From a virus: a stretch of DNA of 64,000 nt. A model generated the notes under the pieces. It was not told the DNA's origin. It made no database searches and worked only from the letters and a program-made list of their open reading frames with translations. Every line of letters begins with the position of its first letter. Within the stretch, counting starts at the first letter, position 1. The stretch lies in IMG/VR virus record IMGVR_UViG_3300026484_000394, positions 1 to 64,000 of that record; one strand, 5' to 3'. Shown here piece after piece: positions 49,890 through 60,464 of the stretch. Made by a program: the position numbers and the translations under genes.

Positions 49890-51014
49890 ATGAATTTCAA
49901 TCTTTCAAAAGAGCATCTTAAGATCAGTTTAGAGGGGGGAGATTTTTCTCTCCTTGTAGAAGACTTTTCTTGTGCTAGTGATACCAAACACAAGGTATCT
50001 CAGAAGACGAAATGTACAATTGAGATAGAAGAGGAAGCAGCTTCTGATATTCGACAGATTTTTATTGACGGATTAGTGCAGAAAGCCAGTGGAGACAATA
50101 GTTATATTTCTAAGCGAAAACTTCAAACACTGTTCTCGTCTCTTTTACCTATTGTCGAGTATAGTGATGCAGGGCTGATTGATATCTCTGATGAAATCAA
50201 AGAGCAAATTGAGACTGCAACTAAAGATATTGAAATCAATACCAAGGTGTCTATAGAAGATAGTTCTTATTACCTAGATGCTAAGTATTGTATAGTAGCT
50301 GAGACAGAAGTAAAGAAAATAAACTTGTCTCTCAAGGCTATTACAAAAGACAATAATGAAGTAATTGAGGAGAACAGTCTTGTGAGTAGCCAGTTCACAC
50401 TAGCTCCATCAGATATACTTGATGAAGATGATGGGCTAACAGCGGACACAAGCATTGATTTGGAATATATTTTTAATCGAGTAGTTACGCTAACTGAAAG
50501 AAAAGACTTGAATGTAATAGAGACTTTTGGTAGGCTTTGGGAAAGAGACATTCAAGATATAGAAGACATCTTAGATATGTATGTTGAGTTATTCAATAGT
50601 GCTTTCCAAAGTCTGACAGGAATTAAGTTTGAAGTCACTTCAAGATACCCTTTTGTTTCACACATATGTGGTATAAATCCTAATGTAAATGGGTTTATGA
50701 TAATTCCAATTAATCATACACAGATTTATATGAGCGGGTCAAGAGCAACAATACAAGCGAATGATACTGAGATGACTTATGTATCCGGAGATATTCAATT
50801 TCCCTTCATCCCAGTAATAGGATCCGCAGAGAAAATGTTTGATATTTGTTCTGGTGAACCGGAATGGAGCAAGACGGGACCCCTTTGTAAAGAGTATGTA
50901 GGGGAAAATATATCCGAGTTTGAAATAAATACAATGTTTAGCTGGGTAAATAGAACTTCGGCGGACACAAAGACTTATAGCTTATCTGCTCTGGGTCTAG
51001 ATCATAAGGAATAA
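49890..51014 (+). CDS. Hypothetical protein, 374 aa
   Basis: RBS AAAGGAAGGTATAATA. Acidic protein with a first part of strands and helices (AASDIRQIFIDGLVQKASG) and a middle of about 60 acidic residues. The C-terminal domain holds Cys residues (SHICGINPN, MFDICSGEPEW, GPLCKEY). No known family. It is coupled to the 1290-residue gene downstream (2 nt gap). Confidence 0.5.
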   Translation: MNFNLSKEHLKISLEGGDFSLLVEDFSCASDTKHKVSQKTKCTIEIEEEAASDIRQIFIDGLVQKASGDNSYISKRKLQTLFSSLLPIVEYSDAGLIDISDEIKEQIETATKDIEINTKVSIEDSSYYLDAKYCIVAETEVKKINLSLKAITKDNNEVIEENSLVSSQFTLAPSDILDEDDGLTADTSIDLEYIFNRVVTLTERKDLNVIETFGRLWERDIQDIEDILDMYVELFNSAFQSLTGIKFEVTSRYPFVSHICGINPNVNGFMIIPINHTQIYMSGSRATIQANDTEMTYVSGDIQFPFIPVIGSAEKMFDICSGEPEWSKTGPLCKEYVGENISEFEINTMFSWVNRTSADTKTYSLSALGLDHKE

Positions 51015-51016
51015 AT

Positions 51017-54000
51017 ATGAGAGCAAAAGAACATTTTACAGCACTTCAGTTTGATGAAGGAGTGGTTATGTCGAGCGATGCAACTATCGTGGCTCCTCAA
51101 GCAAAAACAATTATCTGTCGAGAAGGCCTCAATCAAACAGTTTCATTTAGCCATGGAGCTGGAAGCACTTTTCCTCTTTTAGGAGAGTCTATTAGTAAAC
51201 TAATTAAAAAGACTGACTATATGTCCTTCCGAAATTTCCTAGATGAGAGCACTTCTGCCTTAAGGGAAAACGAGGTTCTATCTAGTGATAAAGAAGTAAA
51301 CTCTTTGCTTCAGGCCAATCTTAGACAGGAAATTTTCACCGCGAAGAGACAAAGCCTGTTCCTTGACAATCATTCATTCAACAGTCAGACATTTTCCCTG
51401 TTTTCGGAGATAAAAGTTCTAAAAACAGCCCCTCAATTTGATAAGAAACTAAAGTTTAATGGGTTAGACAAGGGACTTTCCTCATTCCCTTTGTACCAAT
51501 TGTCTTTAGAAACTTCTACTGTAGTATTTAATTCTGCAGGTAAATTATCTCTATGCTATGATCAATCAAGGTTAGACTCTGCATTTGCAGGACTGCTTGA
51601 ATTCTCTCTTAGAGATAAATCCAAGAATGTAATTCGTCCTTTATGTAGAGTTCGGGATATTGTTCCTTTAAATAAGGGGAGACTTGTTTTTCTTCCTGTC
51701 GATGAAGCAGCCTGCTCTGAAGCAGTAATGAATCAGAAAGAATCAAAATCGGTTGTAGAAGTTATGACTAGCAGGAATGATGTAGCTATAGAAGTAGATG
51801 ATTCACTTATTAAAGAAGGAGATTTCTTTCTAGTAAATAAAACATCTCAGCCTGTTCGGATAACTCTTACTAACGGAGACACACACAACCTCAATCCTTA
51901 CGCAATAGAAAAAATCAGAATAAACCAAGTCTCATCAGTAACCGTGTTTAAATCTCTTTTTGCATATCCTACTCGAATTACAGAGGGTGCCGAAGAGAAA
52001 TTCTTATTTAAACCTCTTCCAACAGTGAAATACTATTCTGTAGGCGACCGATATGTTAATGCTCCTAGCTTTTCAATAGATAAAATCACTCGCAATCTAC
52101 AGAGCAGTCTAAATCTAAGAAATGAATCTGGCCTTGTTCATATCTTGAGCTACGCAACCAACTTAAAGTTAGAAAAAACAACTGTTGTTGCTTTTGGTGA
52201 CGAGCTTGGAATGAGATACAATGAAACTGATATTATTATTCGAAATGGCGAAGTCTTAACTAAAAAGGCTTCAGAGACAGATTTCGCTACAGTGAAACTT
52301 CCTGATACTAAAACAGGAGGAGAAAGAAAGTATGTCCAAGATGGGATTGAATTCAGCTCTAAAGAATCTATTGTAGGAGGTCGAACAATAGAAGATAAGG
52401 CTTTTATGTACGAAACAAACTACACTTACACAAAAGGTGCTGTTCATCGAAAACTGACGGGTCAAGCATATCCTGTTGGATTTTATAGAATTACATTTCA
52501 GCAAAGTGGGTGCCTACTTCAGAAATTTCCTATGCAGGATGGGAATGTAAATGTGCGAAATAGTTATTACGCAAGTGAAATCGCGTTAGTTCTTTCGGCT
52601 AAGGATGGAGAATTAGCTGTTTTAAATAGAAGAGACCCTGATGAGGACAGAATTATATACTCTTATCTAAGTGCATTTGCTAAGCATTCTAAAACAGCAT
52701 TTGTTATTGAGTCGTTTGGTATGGTTTCAAGAAAGACTCTTCCTTATACTGTTAGCGAACACTGGTTGGCAAAAAAAATACTTGCTGACTATCCTTCTGA
52801 CTATCCATTTTTATTGCAAGGAACTGCCTCAAGGACTCTTGAGAATTATTATTTGTGCTGGGTAGCTTTACGCCAGGTAGGTTCCAAAGAAATTAAATTC
52901 TTTTTTGAATTAGAGAGTGAACATGGATTTTATTCTCACTTAGGAAACTCCTTCTATCTTTCACAACCCGCCATAAAATGTGAGGATGAGCAAAAATATG
53001 CCTTAAATAAGCTAAGTACTTGTGGTCATCCATATAAATATGACTTATTTACTTCAACGACCATCAACTCTATGGAAATACAAGAAATCATCCCAGAGAG
53101 TTATTTTACTAGCGAGGTTATTTCTGCTGGGCATATGTTTCATGTAGACCCTTTGCCAATAAAAACTGAAATGGTGGGTAACTATGGTCTTCATGCAATC
53201 TCTGTTCAAGAGAGCTCTTCGCTAGAGACAAACATATACCACTCTAGCCCTACAAACACTAACCTGAATGAATATTTCAATGAAAATATATTTTTATATA
53301 CTCTTCCCGAAATAGGTCTGATTTGTTCCGTTCCTTTTGCATTAGATACGGTGCCCACACAGGTAGAAAAGATAAAAGACAATTACAAAAGAGGAGTTAG
53401 GTATACTTTTGCCACTCATACTGTTGAAGCCTGGTTTTCAGAAGCAAAAGGGATAGCTGAAAGCAATTATCTTGTGTCTATTGATGGCAAAGAAGTCTAT
53501 CTTGAGCAGAAGCCATATCCTGAATTCATGAACAAAGACCAAGATATTTATAATCTTAAAGCCTTCTATTTAACAGAAATGAGGCTTGATGAGCTACATT
53601 GCCAACCAACTATTTTAGCGAGTCTTTTGTATGCAAAATATGGTTTTATTCAGTGTATTCTTGGCGTTTGGTCAGAAGAAGACGAAGATGTGTTACTTGA
53701 TGATACAAGCCTGCAGATAACTAAAGAGCATAGTCAGAAAGGACATCTTCTGGTAGCTTCTTGTAATGGACTTAGTCCGAAATACATAATAAATTACTAT
53801 TCTATGTATAGTGTGTTTTCTACAGGTAAATTGTTTGAATATGATACTGAGTTTCGTCTTACCATCAAAAAAGAAGGATTGGTGTCTAAGTTGCCATTCT
53901 CGTATATTGCAGATGCAAAAGAGAGTTACTTCAATGAAGAAGAAGAGATAGCTACGAAGCTTATTATTCAAGGTTTTTCAAGTGAGCTACAAGGGGCTCT

Positions 54001-54889
54001 TCTTATTGCATATGCTCCAAAAGGTTTCACTCTGAATGGAATGTGGGAAAATCCCGTAGACAATGTAGGCTCGCTGGATAAAATTCTTCTTCAAGACCAT
54101 TTGGAATATACCGTTCCTTCAGGAAGTCGAGTCCCTATTGACATTAATCTTGGCAGTACGAACAAGCTAGTCTCTACAGAAATCTTAAGGAATACTATTG
54201 AGCACTATGAGAGGATAGATGGCTTTGTTACCAAAGAAGTTATAGCGAATGAGAAGATGAGTCCATTTCAGAGAGGGAAGTATACATACTCTCTCCACTA
54301 TGTTCATCATGAGCATAATGGAGTGTTTTTGTCTAGGCAAATATCTGTAGACCTAGAGGCTTATCCTCGCTCTAAGTCATACCAGAACAATAATGCTATC
54401 CAGTCTCTAATCTTCCCTTTAAAACAGGATTCTCATCAAAAGAAGATGGCTGCTCGTGCAGTGTATGTACGCTTTGATACAAGATTTATCTCAGAGGCAA
54501 TCCCTTCATACTACGACAAGTTCATAGAGTTACCTACTGCATTCACTTGTGATTTGGCTCCAGAAGAATCGGTTCTGGCAGAAGCTTCTGACAAAATAGA
54601 TTTCTTCAAAGAAGAGACTTTTGAGATTTCGGGGGAAGCTCTAATTGGACTACAAGGAAAGAATAGATATTATATAGACAATATAGATGCTAGTTCGAAA
54701 ATCTTCAAACTGTCTTTCAGAAATACAGAGATTAGCTTTCACGACCAATCTAATGTAGGAACATACGATATACTAAATGCATATCCACTTTACGCTAAAG
54801 GACTGTTATTTAAGCAACCGTATAAGCATCTAAATAATGTCAAACAAAACGGGTTTATCAAGGAGTCAGATAATGTTGTGGGTAAATAG
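51017..54889 (+). CDS. Very large hypothetical virion-type protein, 1290 aa
   Basis: Second-largest predicted protein start here after TAAAT, with AAGGAATAA upstream. Beta-rich throughout with numerous Tyr/Phe and short loops. A segment near 275-310 (FFLVNKTSQPVRITLTNGD, then an IRINQVSSVTVF strand) resembles a segment near residue 205-250 of the 60461 product (STFITNNSPFTAVVTKE, then IEAGQSIQVIHS). This hints at a shared domain. No enzyme motif. Probably baseplate or appendage. Confidence 0.5.
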   Translation: MRAKEHFTALQFDEGVVMSSDATIVAPQAKTIICREGLNQTVSFSHGAGSTFPLLGESISKLIKKTDYMSFRNFLDESTSALRENEVLSSDKEVNSLLQANLRQEIFTAKRQSLFLDNHSFNSQTFSLFSEIKVLKTAPQFDKKLKFNGLDKGLSSFPLYQLSLETSTVVFNSAGKLSLCYDQSRLDSAFAGLLEFSLRDKSKNVIRPLCRVRDIVPLNKGRLVFLPVDEAACSEAVMNQKESKSVVEVMTSRNDVAIEVDDSLIKEGDFFLVNKTSQPVRITLTNGDTHNLNPYAIEKIRINQVSSVTVFKSLFAYPTRITEGAEEKFLFKPLPTVKYYSVGDRYVNAPSFSIDKITRNLQSSLNLRNESGLVHILSYATNLKLEKTTVVAFGDELGMRYNETDIIIRNGEVLTKKASETDFATVKLPDTKTGGERKYVQDGIEFSSKESIVGGRTIEDKAFMYETNYTYTKGAVHRKLTGQAYPVGFYRITFQQSGCLLQKFPMQDGNVNVRNSYYASEIALVLSAKDGELAVLNRRDPDEDRIIYSYLSAFAKHSKTAFVIESFGMVSRKTLPYTVSEHWLAKKILADYPSDYPFLLQGTASRTLENYYLCWVALRQVGSKEIKFFFELESEHGFYSHLGNSFYLSQPAIKCEDEQKYALNKLSTCGHPYKYDLFTSTTINSMEIQEIIPESYFTSEVISAGHMFHVDPLPIKTEMVGNYGLHAISVQESSSLETNIYHSSPTNTNLNEYFNENIFLYTLPEIGLICSVPFALDTVPTQVEKIKDNYKRGVRYTFATHTVEAWFSEAKGIAESNYLVSIDGKEVYLEQKPYPEFMNKDQDIYNLKAFYLTEMRLDELHCQPTILASLLYAKYGFIQCILGVWSEEDEDVLLDDTSLQITKEHSQKGHLLVASCNGLSPKYIINYYSMYSVFSTGKLFEYDTEFRLTIKKEGLVSKLPFSYIADAKESYFNEEEEIATKLIIQGFSSELQGALLIAYAPKGFTLNGMWENPVDNVGSLDKILLQDHLEYTVPSGSRVPIDINLGSTNKLVSTEILRNTIEHYERIDGFVTKEVIANEKMSPFQRGKYTYSLHYVHHEHNGVFLSRQISVDLEAYPRSKSYQNNNAIQSLIFPLKQDSHQKKMAARAVYVRFDTRFISEAIPSYYDKFIELPTAFTCDLAPEESVLAEASDKIDFFKEETFEISGEALIGLQGKNRYYIDNIDASSKIFKLSFRNTEISFHDQSNVGTYDILNAYPLYAKGLLFKQPYKHLNNVKQNGFIKESDNVVGK

Positions 54890-56501
54890 AGATTTAATAG
54901 AAGGGGAGCTAGCCATAAATGGGTTAAGCTTCTACAAAGATGGGTCAGCGAATGGAAATGGTTCCTGGGGTTTTTTTTATTTGCTTAGAAATGGCAAAGA
55001 CAAGCCTATCAAATTATTCCTTGGACTCAAATTTAATGTACTGTCTGTTATCACGGATAGCTATACAGAAAGTTTCATTAATATTCCAAAGTACCAAGAA
55101 GAGAAGGTACATAAGCTTCGTCGTGCTAATACTTTTTCTTTTGAAGCTGAGGACCTTACTCAATACAATGCAGATGAAGTAAATAGCGATGACTTAATCA
55201 GCTTTGTCTTGGATGATTTCAAGCTGGAAGTTGATATTGTAGAGTTTGCTAAGAGAATATATACTAAAGTGAAGTTCTTAGAACAATTTGAAGCCATGTT
55301 GCAGTCAAAAGTTTTGCAGACACGGGGTGCAAAGCCTTTTCGAGAAATCATTGCTATTCCTACTAAAATCTTTGAGGGGAATATAGAGACAATGAGTACA
55401 CTTTTTGTTGGGCAAACTAGCTATTCAGTAATCAATAATCGAATTTACTTTCCCAATGAAATTCATCCCGAAATCAGATATTCTGTCTGGAATATTCCAA
55501 TAGATATTGATTATGATGGAGCCTTACATACAAACTTATTGAGATTAAAAAGTGGACACCTCGGAATAGTTGATATGGGTGTAATAGACAATAGTTCTTC
55601 AGAGGATGGATTTTCCCCTTCTTTCGATATTCGAACAATAAGAGATGGTTATTATGATATTGAAGTGGTTGACCCTTTTGTAAACATAGGATATCGTCCT
55701 AGTAAACACTTATATTGTCAAGATAACTCGGCTTGGTATACTCGCACTATTCCAAGCAGTGAACCAAGATTGGTGGGAGATATTCCTCTTGTTGTTGATG
55801 AGTTTAAATCGTTGGAACCTATTATTGGTTTAGGGGATAGGGTTATATTAAAGCTTATTGCTGATTTCAAAATTAAACATGGGTTTAGTCTAGAGCAGGA
55901 TAGATTTTTTAGTGAAAATATTCCTGTGTTAATTCAGGCTTTTCTCTCACACAAAAAAATCCCATGGGTAGAGAGCACTTTAGTTGAACGCCTTGCAAAA
56001 AGATTTGAAGCAGCTTACAATTTACCATTAGCAAGCAGGAATACGCTTATAGACATAGAAAAACAAACCAATATGGACAGAAATGTTATAATCGTGATGT
56101 ATCATCCGGTCTTGAATGAACATGTGTTTTATGAAGCAGGAGATAATGATAATTCTAGTATTGAAAAAGGCTCTGTGATTTTCAGTATTAAAGGCTTTCG
56201 ATATGGAATATGCATTGAGAATGGAGAAGGTAAATTCATTTGGTCAAATATTGAGAAACCCTTCCGTGCAAAAGAGAAAATATTCCTTGATTTTCACGGC
56301 AAAGAGGATTCTGTAACTCAAAAAAGTATAACTTGCTATTTGGATTTACAATATAAAGGAAGTAATGCTTACATACTGGCTATTCCAAAAACATCTTTTC
56401 GCACATTTGTGGAAAAAAGCATGGGAGTTTTCCAAGGTAATTATATCTTGGGTCAGAAAAGTGGAACAATTAAATTAGATAGGAATGTAATATGGCAGTA
56501 A
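54873..56501 (+). CDS. Hypothetical virion-type protein, 542 aa
   Basis: I place the start at ATG 54873, with AAGGAG at 54860-54865, inside the end of the previous gene (17 bp overlap). An upstream in-frame ATG at 54837 lacks an RBS. The N-terminus is beta-rich with a Gly/Asn turn (SANGNGSWGFFYLL). Central helices occur at about 110-165 and 340-400, and the end is beta-rich. Unknown family. It overlaps the next gene by 10 bp. Confidence 0.5.
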   Translation: MLWVNRDLIEGELAINGLSFYKDGSANGNGSWGFFYLLRNGKDKPIKLFLGLKFNVLSVITDSYTESFINIPKYQEEKVHKLRRANTFSFEAEDLTQYNADEVNSDDLISFVLDDFKLEVDIVEFAKRIYTKVKFLEQFEAMLQSKVLQTRGAKPFREIIAIPTKIFEGNIETMSTLFVGQTSYSVINNRIYFPNEIHPEIRYSVWNIPIDIDYDGALHTNLLRLKSGHLGIVDMGVIDNSSSEDGFSPSFDIRTIRDGYYDIEVVDPFVNIGYRPSKHLYCQDNSAWYTRTIPSSEPRLVGDIPLVVDEFKSLEPIIGLGDRVILKLIADFKIKHGFSLEQDRFFSENIPVLIQAFLSHKKIPWVESTLVERLAKRFEAAYNLPLASRNTLIDIEKQTNMDRNVIIVMYHPVLNEHVFYEAGDNDNSSIEKGSVIFSIKGFRYGICIENGEGKFIWSNIEKPFRAKEKIFLDFHGKEDSVTQKSITCYLDLQYKGSNAYILAIPKTSFRTFVEKSMGVFQGNYILGQKSGTIKLDRNVIWQ

Positions 56502-59500
56502 AAGCAACTCACACCCCACAGCTTCAAGAGGATGCTCTTTATGAGTTGAAAAAAGAAGCATTTTTTAGAATCTCTGAGCAAGTAGGCAGTCTTCAGTCAG
56601 ACAGTCAGATACCAGTTTCTCTTAGAAATATATCTTTGTACCTGGGAGACAATAGTAGGATAGTATATAAGCCTTCTCAAATTAAGGGACTTTATAGCAG
56701 TCGTTCAAGCAATGTATTTGTGAAAGAGTACATTAAACTCGACAATAGCAACTGGATGATGTTTGTTCACATAGGACAGGAGAACAGTGTCGGACAGGTA
56801 GACAAGATAGCTATAGGCTCTGTTGATGGAGCTATTAAGATTGCCCCTAAAGGAACAGAAAGAGTAATCTCTCTTACAACTACTTTTGCGAACGAAAACA
56901 TTCAAATTATTCCGAGTGAACTGAGAGAGCATTTTGAAGCAGAAGCAAACCGTACTGGATATCCTCTTGGGGACTACGAAGAAGGGGTATATCTGCTGGA
57001 TAGCCCAGCACCTCTTTTTGCTAATGACACGGCTATGACTAGAGACAGTGATTTTGTAGGACTTTGGATTTCTTTTGGAACAATGCTTAAGTATGATTTA
57101 TCTAATCTGTCTAATTTTAATATTGATGGTGTGAAAGTCGGAGCAATCGACATCAATAATGACATCAACTCTATTCAGATTTTGAAGATGCTTTCGAACT
57201 GTGCCTTTGGATATGCCACTATTCTTTTAGATAAGGAATTGTTATTAGCAGACCTAATGAAATACTCAAAGAAGTTCGTTTACGAAACTAATATGCAGGA
57301 TACAACAAGAATTTGCGTTGATAATGTTCTGGAAACATTACAAGAAAAAGGGTTGTTCGGTATGCTTTATGAGGAGATGGAAGCCATCAAAGAGTATCCT
57401 ATTATGGCTTTTGACGAACATACGGGGAAAATACACAGAGACCTTCAGACTGTACTAAAGTTTAAATATAAAAAAGAATACATCTATATGCTTTTAGATT
57501 CTAAGTCTGAAAAAATGTATTTCCTTAGTTATGCAGGGGATATTTCAACTTACGAAAATTCTAAATATAATTATTCCGTGAAAGTTTCTAGTTCTCTGTG
57601 GCTGTCAAAATCAAACAGAATTAATCTTGATGGCTTTGTACTTTTCACAGGCTTCCCTAATCTTCAGCATAACAAAGTTTTAGATATATATTTTGATAAT
57701 ACTTCAGAGAGCTTCAGTTCTTTAGACAAAAACTTCTCTATCGACGTTTCAGAGTTTGATAAGTTTTTTGATGAAGAGTCGGCAGGAGCCAAACAAAATA
57801 GCTACGAACATAACACTGACCTTATTCACTCTTTTGGGAACAATTCTTTCCCTCTTGTGAGTGGCTTGGTGGGCTATCGCTTTAAAGAGGTTAGAAATAA
57901 GATTCCTTATTTTAGCTTACAAACAAGTGCAGAACCTACTTTTAGTACAATGATAGATGTTGTAGCTAAAAAGGCTTTTCTCTTCACCCCTGCACTGAAG
58001 ATGAATTGTGATTATTCTAAGTCATATCCTACTTTAGAGATTATGTCTTTTCTTAAAAACTATGTCTCGATGCAACTAGGGATAAAAGATGCAAAAGAAT
58101 TTGTAGGTGAGCTTGAGGGAGGCAGTTATGTCTACGCTGTACAGTTTGGATATTATGCTGATGGATGGACCTTATTTAAGACAGACGATAATACTTTTGA
58201 ATGTAAAAAGACAGACCCAATAAGACTTTCTTATGCGTTCAATGGTGCTGTAGAGCAAGTAGCTATGGATGAGGCAAAGAGTATTTTGGAAATAGTACAG
58301 AAGCTTCAAGAGCAAAATGTTTCACCCTCAGACATAGAAGAGAGGATATCCGATAGTCTCAATAGTGCGACAAATAGAGTTCATTCAAAGATTAATGTTG
58401 CAATCAAGGGTATGGCACTTGCTTTTGACCAGGAAATTATAAGAAAAACTGCTCAAATACCTAAAATCATAGATTCTCAAACCCCTTCTTATGTGTTTGA
58501 TAGATTTTTGGACTCAGATACGATTTATGTCAATAACGCTCCAACTGGTCCAGCTCTTAATCATGCTCTTTTGTTTGAAGATACATTTAATAATATCTAT
58601 TTGCAGCACAGGTCTCATTACCTAAGCCTAATAGATATGAATCCAGATAAAAACAAAGTACATTGTCCATATCTAATAGACTTTACTATGTCTATGCTTG
58701 AAAACAAGATACACCTTATTGTAGATACTGATGTGTCCAATAGCATATCAGTATCTACTAATGATGTGTTAGGACTCAGTGCACTAGGAGAAATGCTTTC
58801 TGCCAATGGAGAGATAGAAATAGAGGGAGAATTGTTCCCTTACAGCGAAGCATATTCAAAAGAGATGACAATACAATATTTTGGAATACGAAACATTGAC
58901 GGAAAAGACTTTAATATCTTTAAGCTCACTGACTTTACTACAATGTCGGACGAGGTGGCAAAAGCATACAATAAAAGATTTCTTTCTGAAGCCTCAGATC
59001 AGTTCTCTGCAATTGGCATCGACTTTGAAGAAGCAAAGAAAGAAATGTTTTCTTTTGGAAAGGGTGACTATCAAGAATTGAGTGTCCCTAGGGTTCCGGG
59101 AGGACAACCTCTTTATGTAGCTATGCTAGAGAACAAACTGATGGTGTCTCTTGATGGAGAGGAGTATTCACAAGTAAATCCTGGTTTCTCATTTGACCTA
59201 TCTGCAAGATTAAAAATTAATAGCAGGCTAGCATTTATTTCCTCTCTTCAGAATTTAGTGAATATGCGTATAACAGAGACTACTTTTAGCTTGTTCCCAG
59301 AAGAAGTGCACGATAAAGAAGATATATATAATGTGTCTATTAAAGAAGTAATTCTAAATGCAGAAGAAATACATTTAAACAAGATACATATCACCACTGT
59401 TTGCCAAGTTGATAATGGGAGCATCGTTCTATATGACAACAAAAATATTGTTTATCAAGAAGGAGAATCATTTGCGTTTGAACAATCTGTTTCTATAGAT

Positions 59501-59761
59501 GGGTTTGTTCGTAAATCGGCTGAAGAAATTAGCTATTTAGCTGTTGCTAAGTTGAAATATTACAGCAAAATCGTAAAAGACAATCATGTCGTCGACACTG
59601 CAGATGAATTATTAGGTGAGGAAGACACATATCTGATAGAGTTAAATCTTCCTTTTACGGTAGTGATGGAAGCAAGTTCTTATATTTTTGCTGACATTAA
59701 TGAAGCACGACATCTTGGCTTAGATGACCAATTTGTAATAATGGAGGAGAAAGATGACTAA
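56492..59761 (+). CDS. Very large hypothetical virion-type protein, 1089 aa
   Basis: Overlaps both neighbours. The N-terminal half alternates beta strands and short helices. A long helical coiled region lies at about 590-660 (AKSILEIVQKLQEQNVSPS, then ISDSLNSATNRVHSK). The C-terminal part is beta-rich with acidic turns. No recognised domain. Co-translated with the 54873 and 59754 products, so the three may form one substructure. Confidence 0.5.
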   Translation: MAVKATHTPQLQEDALYELKKEAFFRISEQVGSLQSDSQIPVSLRNISLYLGDNSRIVYKPSQIKGLYSSRSSNVFVKEYIKLDNSNWMMFVHIGQENSVGQVDKIAIGSVDGAIKIAPKGTERVISLTTTFANENIQIIPSELREHFEAEANRTGYPLGDYEEGVYLLDSPAPLFANDTAMTRDSDFVGLWISFGTMLKYDLSNLSNFNIDGVKVGAIDINNDINSIQILKMLSNCAFGYATILLDKELLLADLMKYSKKFVYETNMQDTTRICVDNVLETLQEKGLFGMLYEEMEAIKEYPIMAFDEHTGKIHRDLQTVLKFKYKKEYIYMLLDSKSEKMYFLSYAGDISTYENSKYNYSVKVSSSLWLSKSNRINLDGFVLFTGFPNLQHNKVLDIYFDNTSESFSSLDKNFSIDVSEFDKFFDEESAGAKQNSYEHNTDLIHSFGNNSFPLVSGLVGYRFKEVRNKIPYFSLQTSAEPTFSTMIDVVAKKAFLFTPALKMNCDYSKSYPTLEIMSFLKNYVSMQLGIKDAKEFVGELEGGSYVYAVQFGYYADGWTLFKTDDNTFECKKTDPIRLSYAFNGAVEQVAMDEAKSILEIVQKLQEQNVSPSDIEERISDSLNSATNRVHSKINVAIKGMALAFDQEIIRKTAQIPKIIDSQTPSYVFDRFLDSDTIYVNNAPTGPALNHALLFEDTFNNIYLQHRSHYLSLIDMNPDKNKVHCPYLIDFTMSMLENKIHLIVDTDVSNSISVSTNDVLGLSALGEMLSANGEIEIEGELFPYSEAYSKEMTIQYFGIRNIDGKDFNIFKLTDFTTMSDEVAKAYNKRFLSEASDQFSAIGIDFEEAKKEMFSFGKGDYQELSVPRVPGGQPLYVAMLENKLMVSLDGEEYSQVNPGFSFDLSARLKINSRLAFISSLQNLVNMRITETTFSLFPEEVHDKEDIYNVSIKEVILNAEEIHLNKIHITTVCQVDNGSIVLYDNKNIVYQEGESFAFEQSVSIDGFVRKSAEEISYLAVAKLKYYSKIVKDNHVVDTADELLGEEDTYLIELNLPFTVVMEASSYIFADINEARHLGLDDQFVIMEEKDD

Positions 59762-60464
59762 TCTTACAGGCACTAATATACTAACACCCACAGATTGTTC
59801 TAGCCAAGTAGTGGTAGTTTCAGGGAGAGAAATCACTGTTTGTTCAGGAAAAGGAGGGCAATCTTTTCTTGAAATCAACAATAGCGATTCTCAAGGGACA
59901 ATTCCTCATTTTTTAAGCAAGTCTGGAGACTATCTTGTTATTGAATATCTAGGTGCTTTTCCTGAAATTGACTACGGTACTATTGATGATAATAGATTTA
60001 GCTTTTTTAGAATAGCTCAGGTAAATAAAACCATGATGGAAATATCCTTTCGGCCTTCTACAGATAACGAAGAGGGCAATGTGTCTATCCCTTTTGAAAA
60101 AGCACTCCTTCCAAAATCAGAAGAGACACTTAATCGAATAGCAATCTTGATTTCTTCTACTGGGGATAACCTTCATTGTATACTAGCAACTCAAACAAAG
60201 CTATTTCATTTATACGGCTCTTCTCGCCAAGAGCAAGACTCTATTGCCGAGAGAGCTAATGTTCGGTTTAAGATTGGCAGCAAAAGCAAGATTTACAAGA
60301 TTTCTACTGGAACCTCAAAGTGTATTGGGTCGACAGCAGTCTCTGCTTTGCAAAATTCTTCGCTAGAGTTTCACGAAGTTGCACGGTTCAATTCAGCTTC
60401 AGAGAATCGTAGACTAGATATAATACAAGATCTAATTTTGGGAAATAAAAGGGTGTTTCAATGA
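59754..60464 (+). CDS. Hypothetical protein, 236 aa
   Basis: The start overlaps the previous gene by 8 bp and the end overlaps the next by 4 bp (ATGA). The preceding GGAGGAGAAAG is a very good RBS. Beta-rich with two Cys near the start (TDCSSQ, TVCSGKGGQS). No family recognised. Small partner between two very large proteins. Confidence 0.5.
   Translation: MTNLTGTNILTPTDCSSQVVVVSGREITVCSGKGGQSFLEINNSDSQGTIPHFLSKSGDYLVIEYLGAFPEIDYGTIDDNRFSFFRIAQVNKTMMEISFRPSTDNEEGNVSIPFEKALLPKSEETLNRIAILISSTGDNLHCILATQTKLFHLYGSSRQEQDSIAERANVRFKIGSKSKIYKISTGTSKCIGSTAVSALQNSSLEFHEVARFNSASENRRLDIIQDLILGNKRVFQ

Noticed and set aside
54837-54872. Upstream ATG for the 542 aa protein
   Set aside because: It lies deeper within the preceding gene without an RBS; ATG 54873 has AAGGAG 7 nt upstream.
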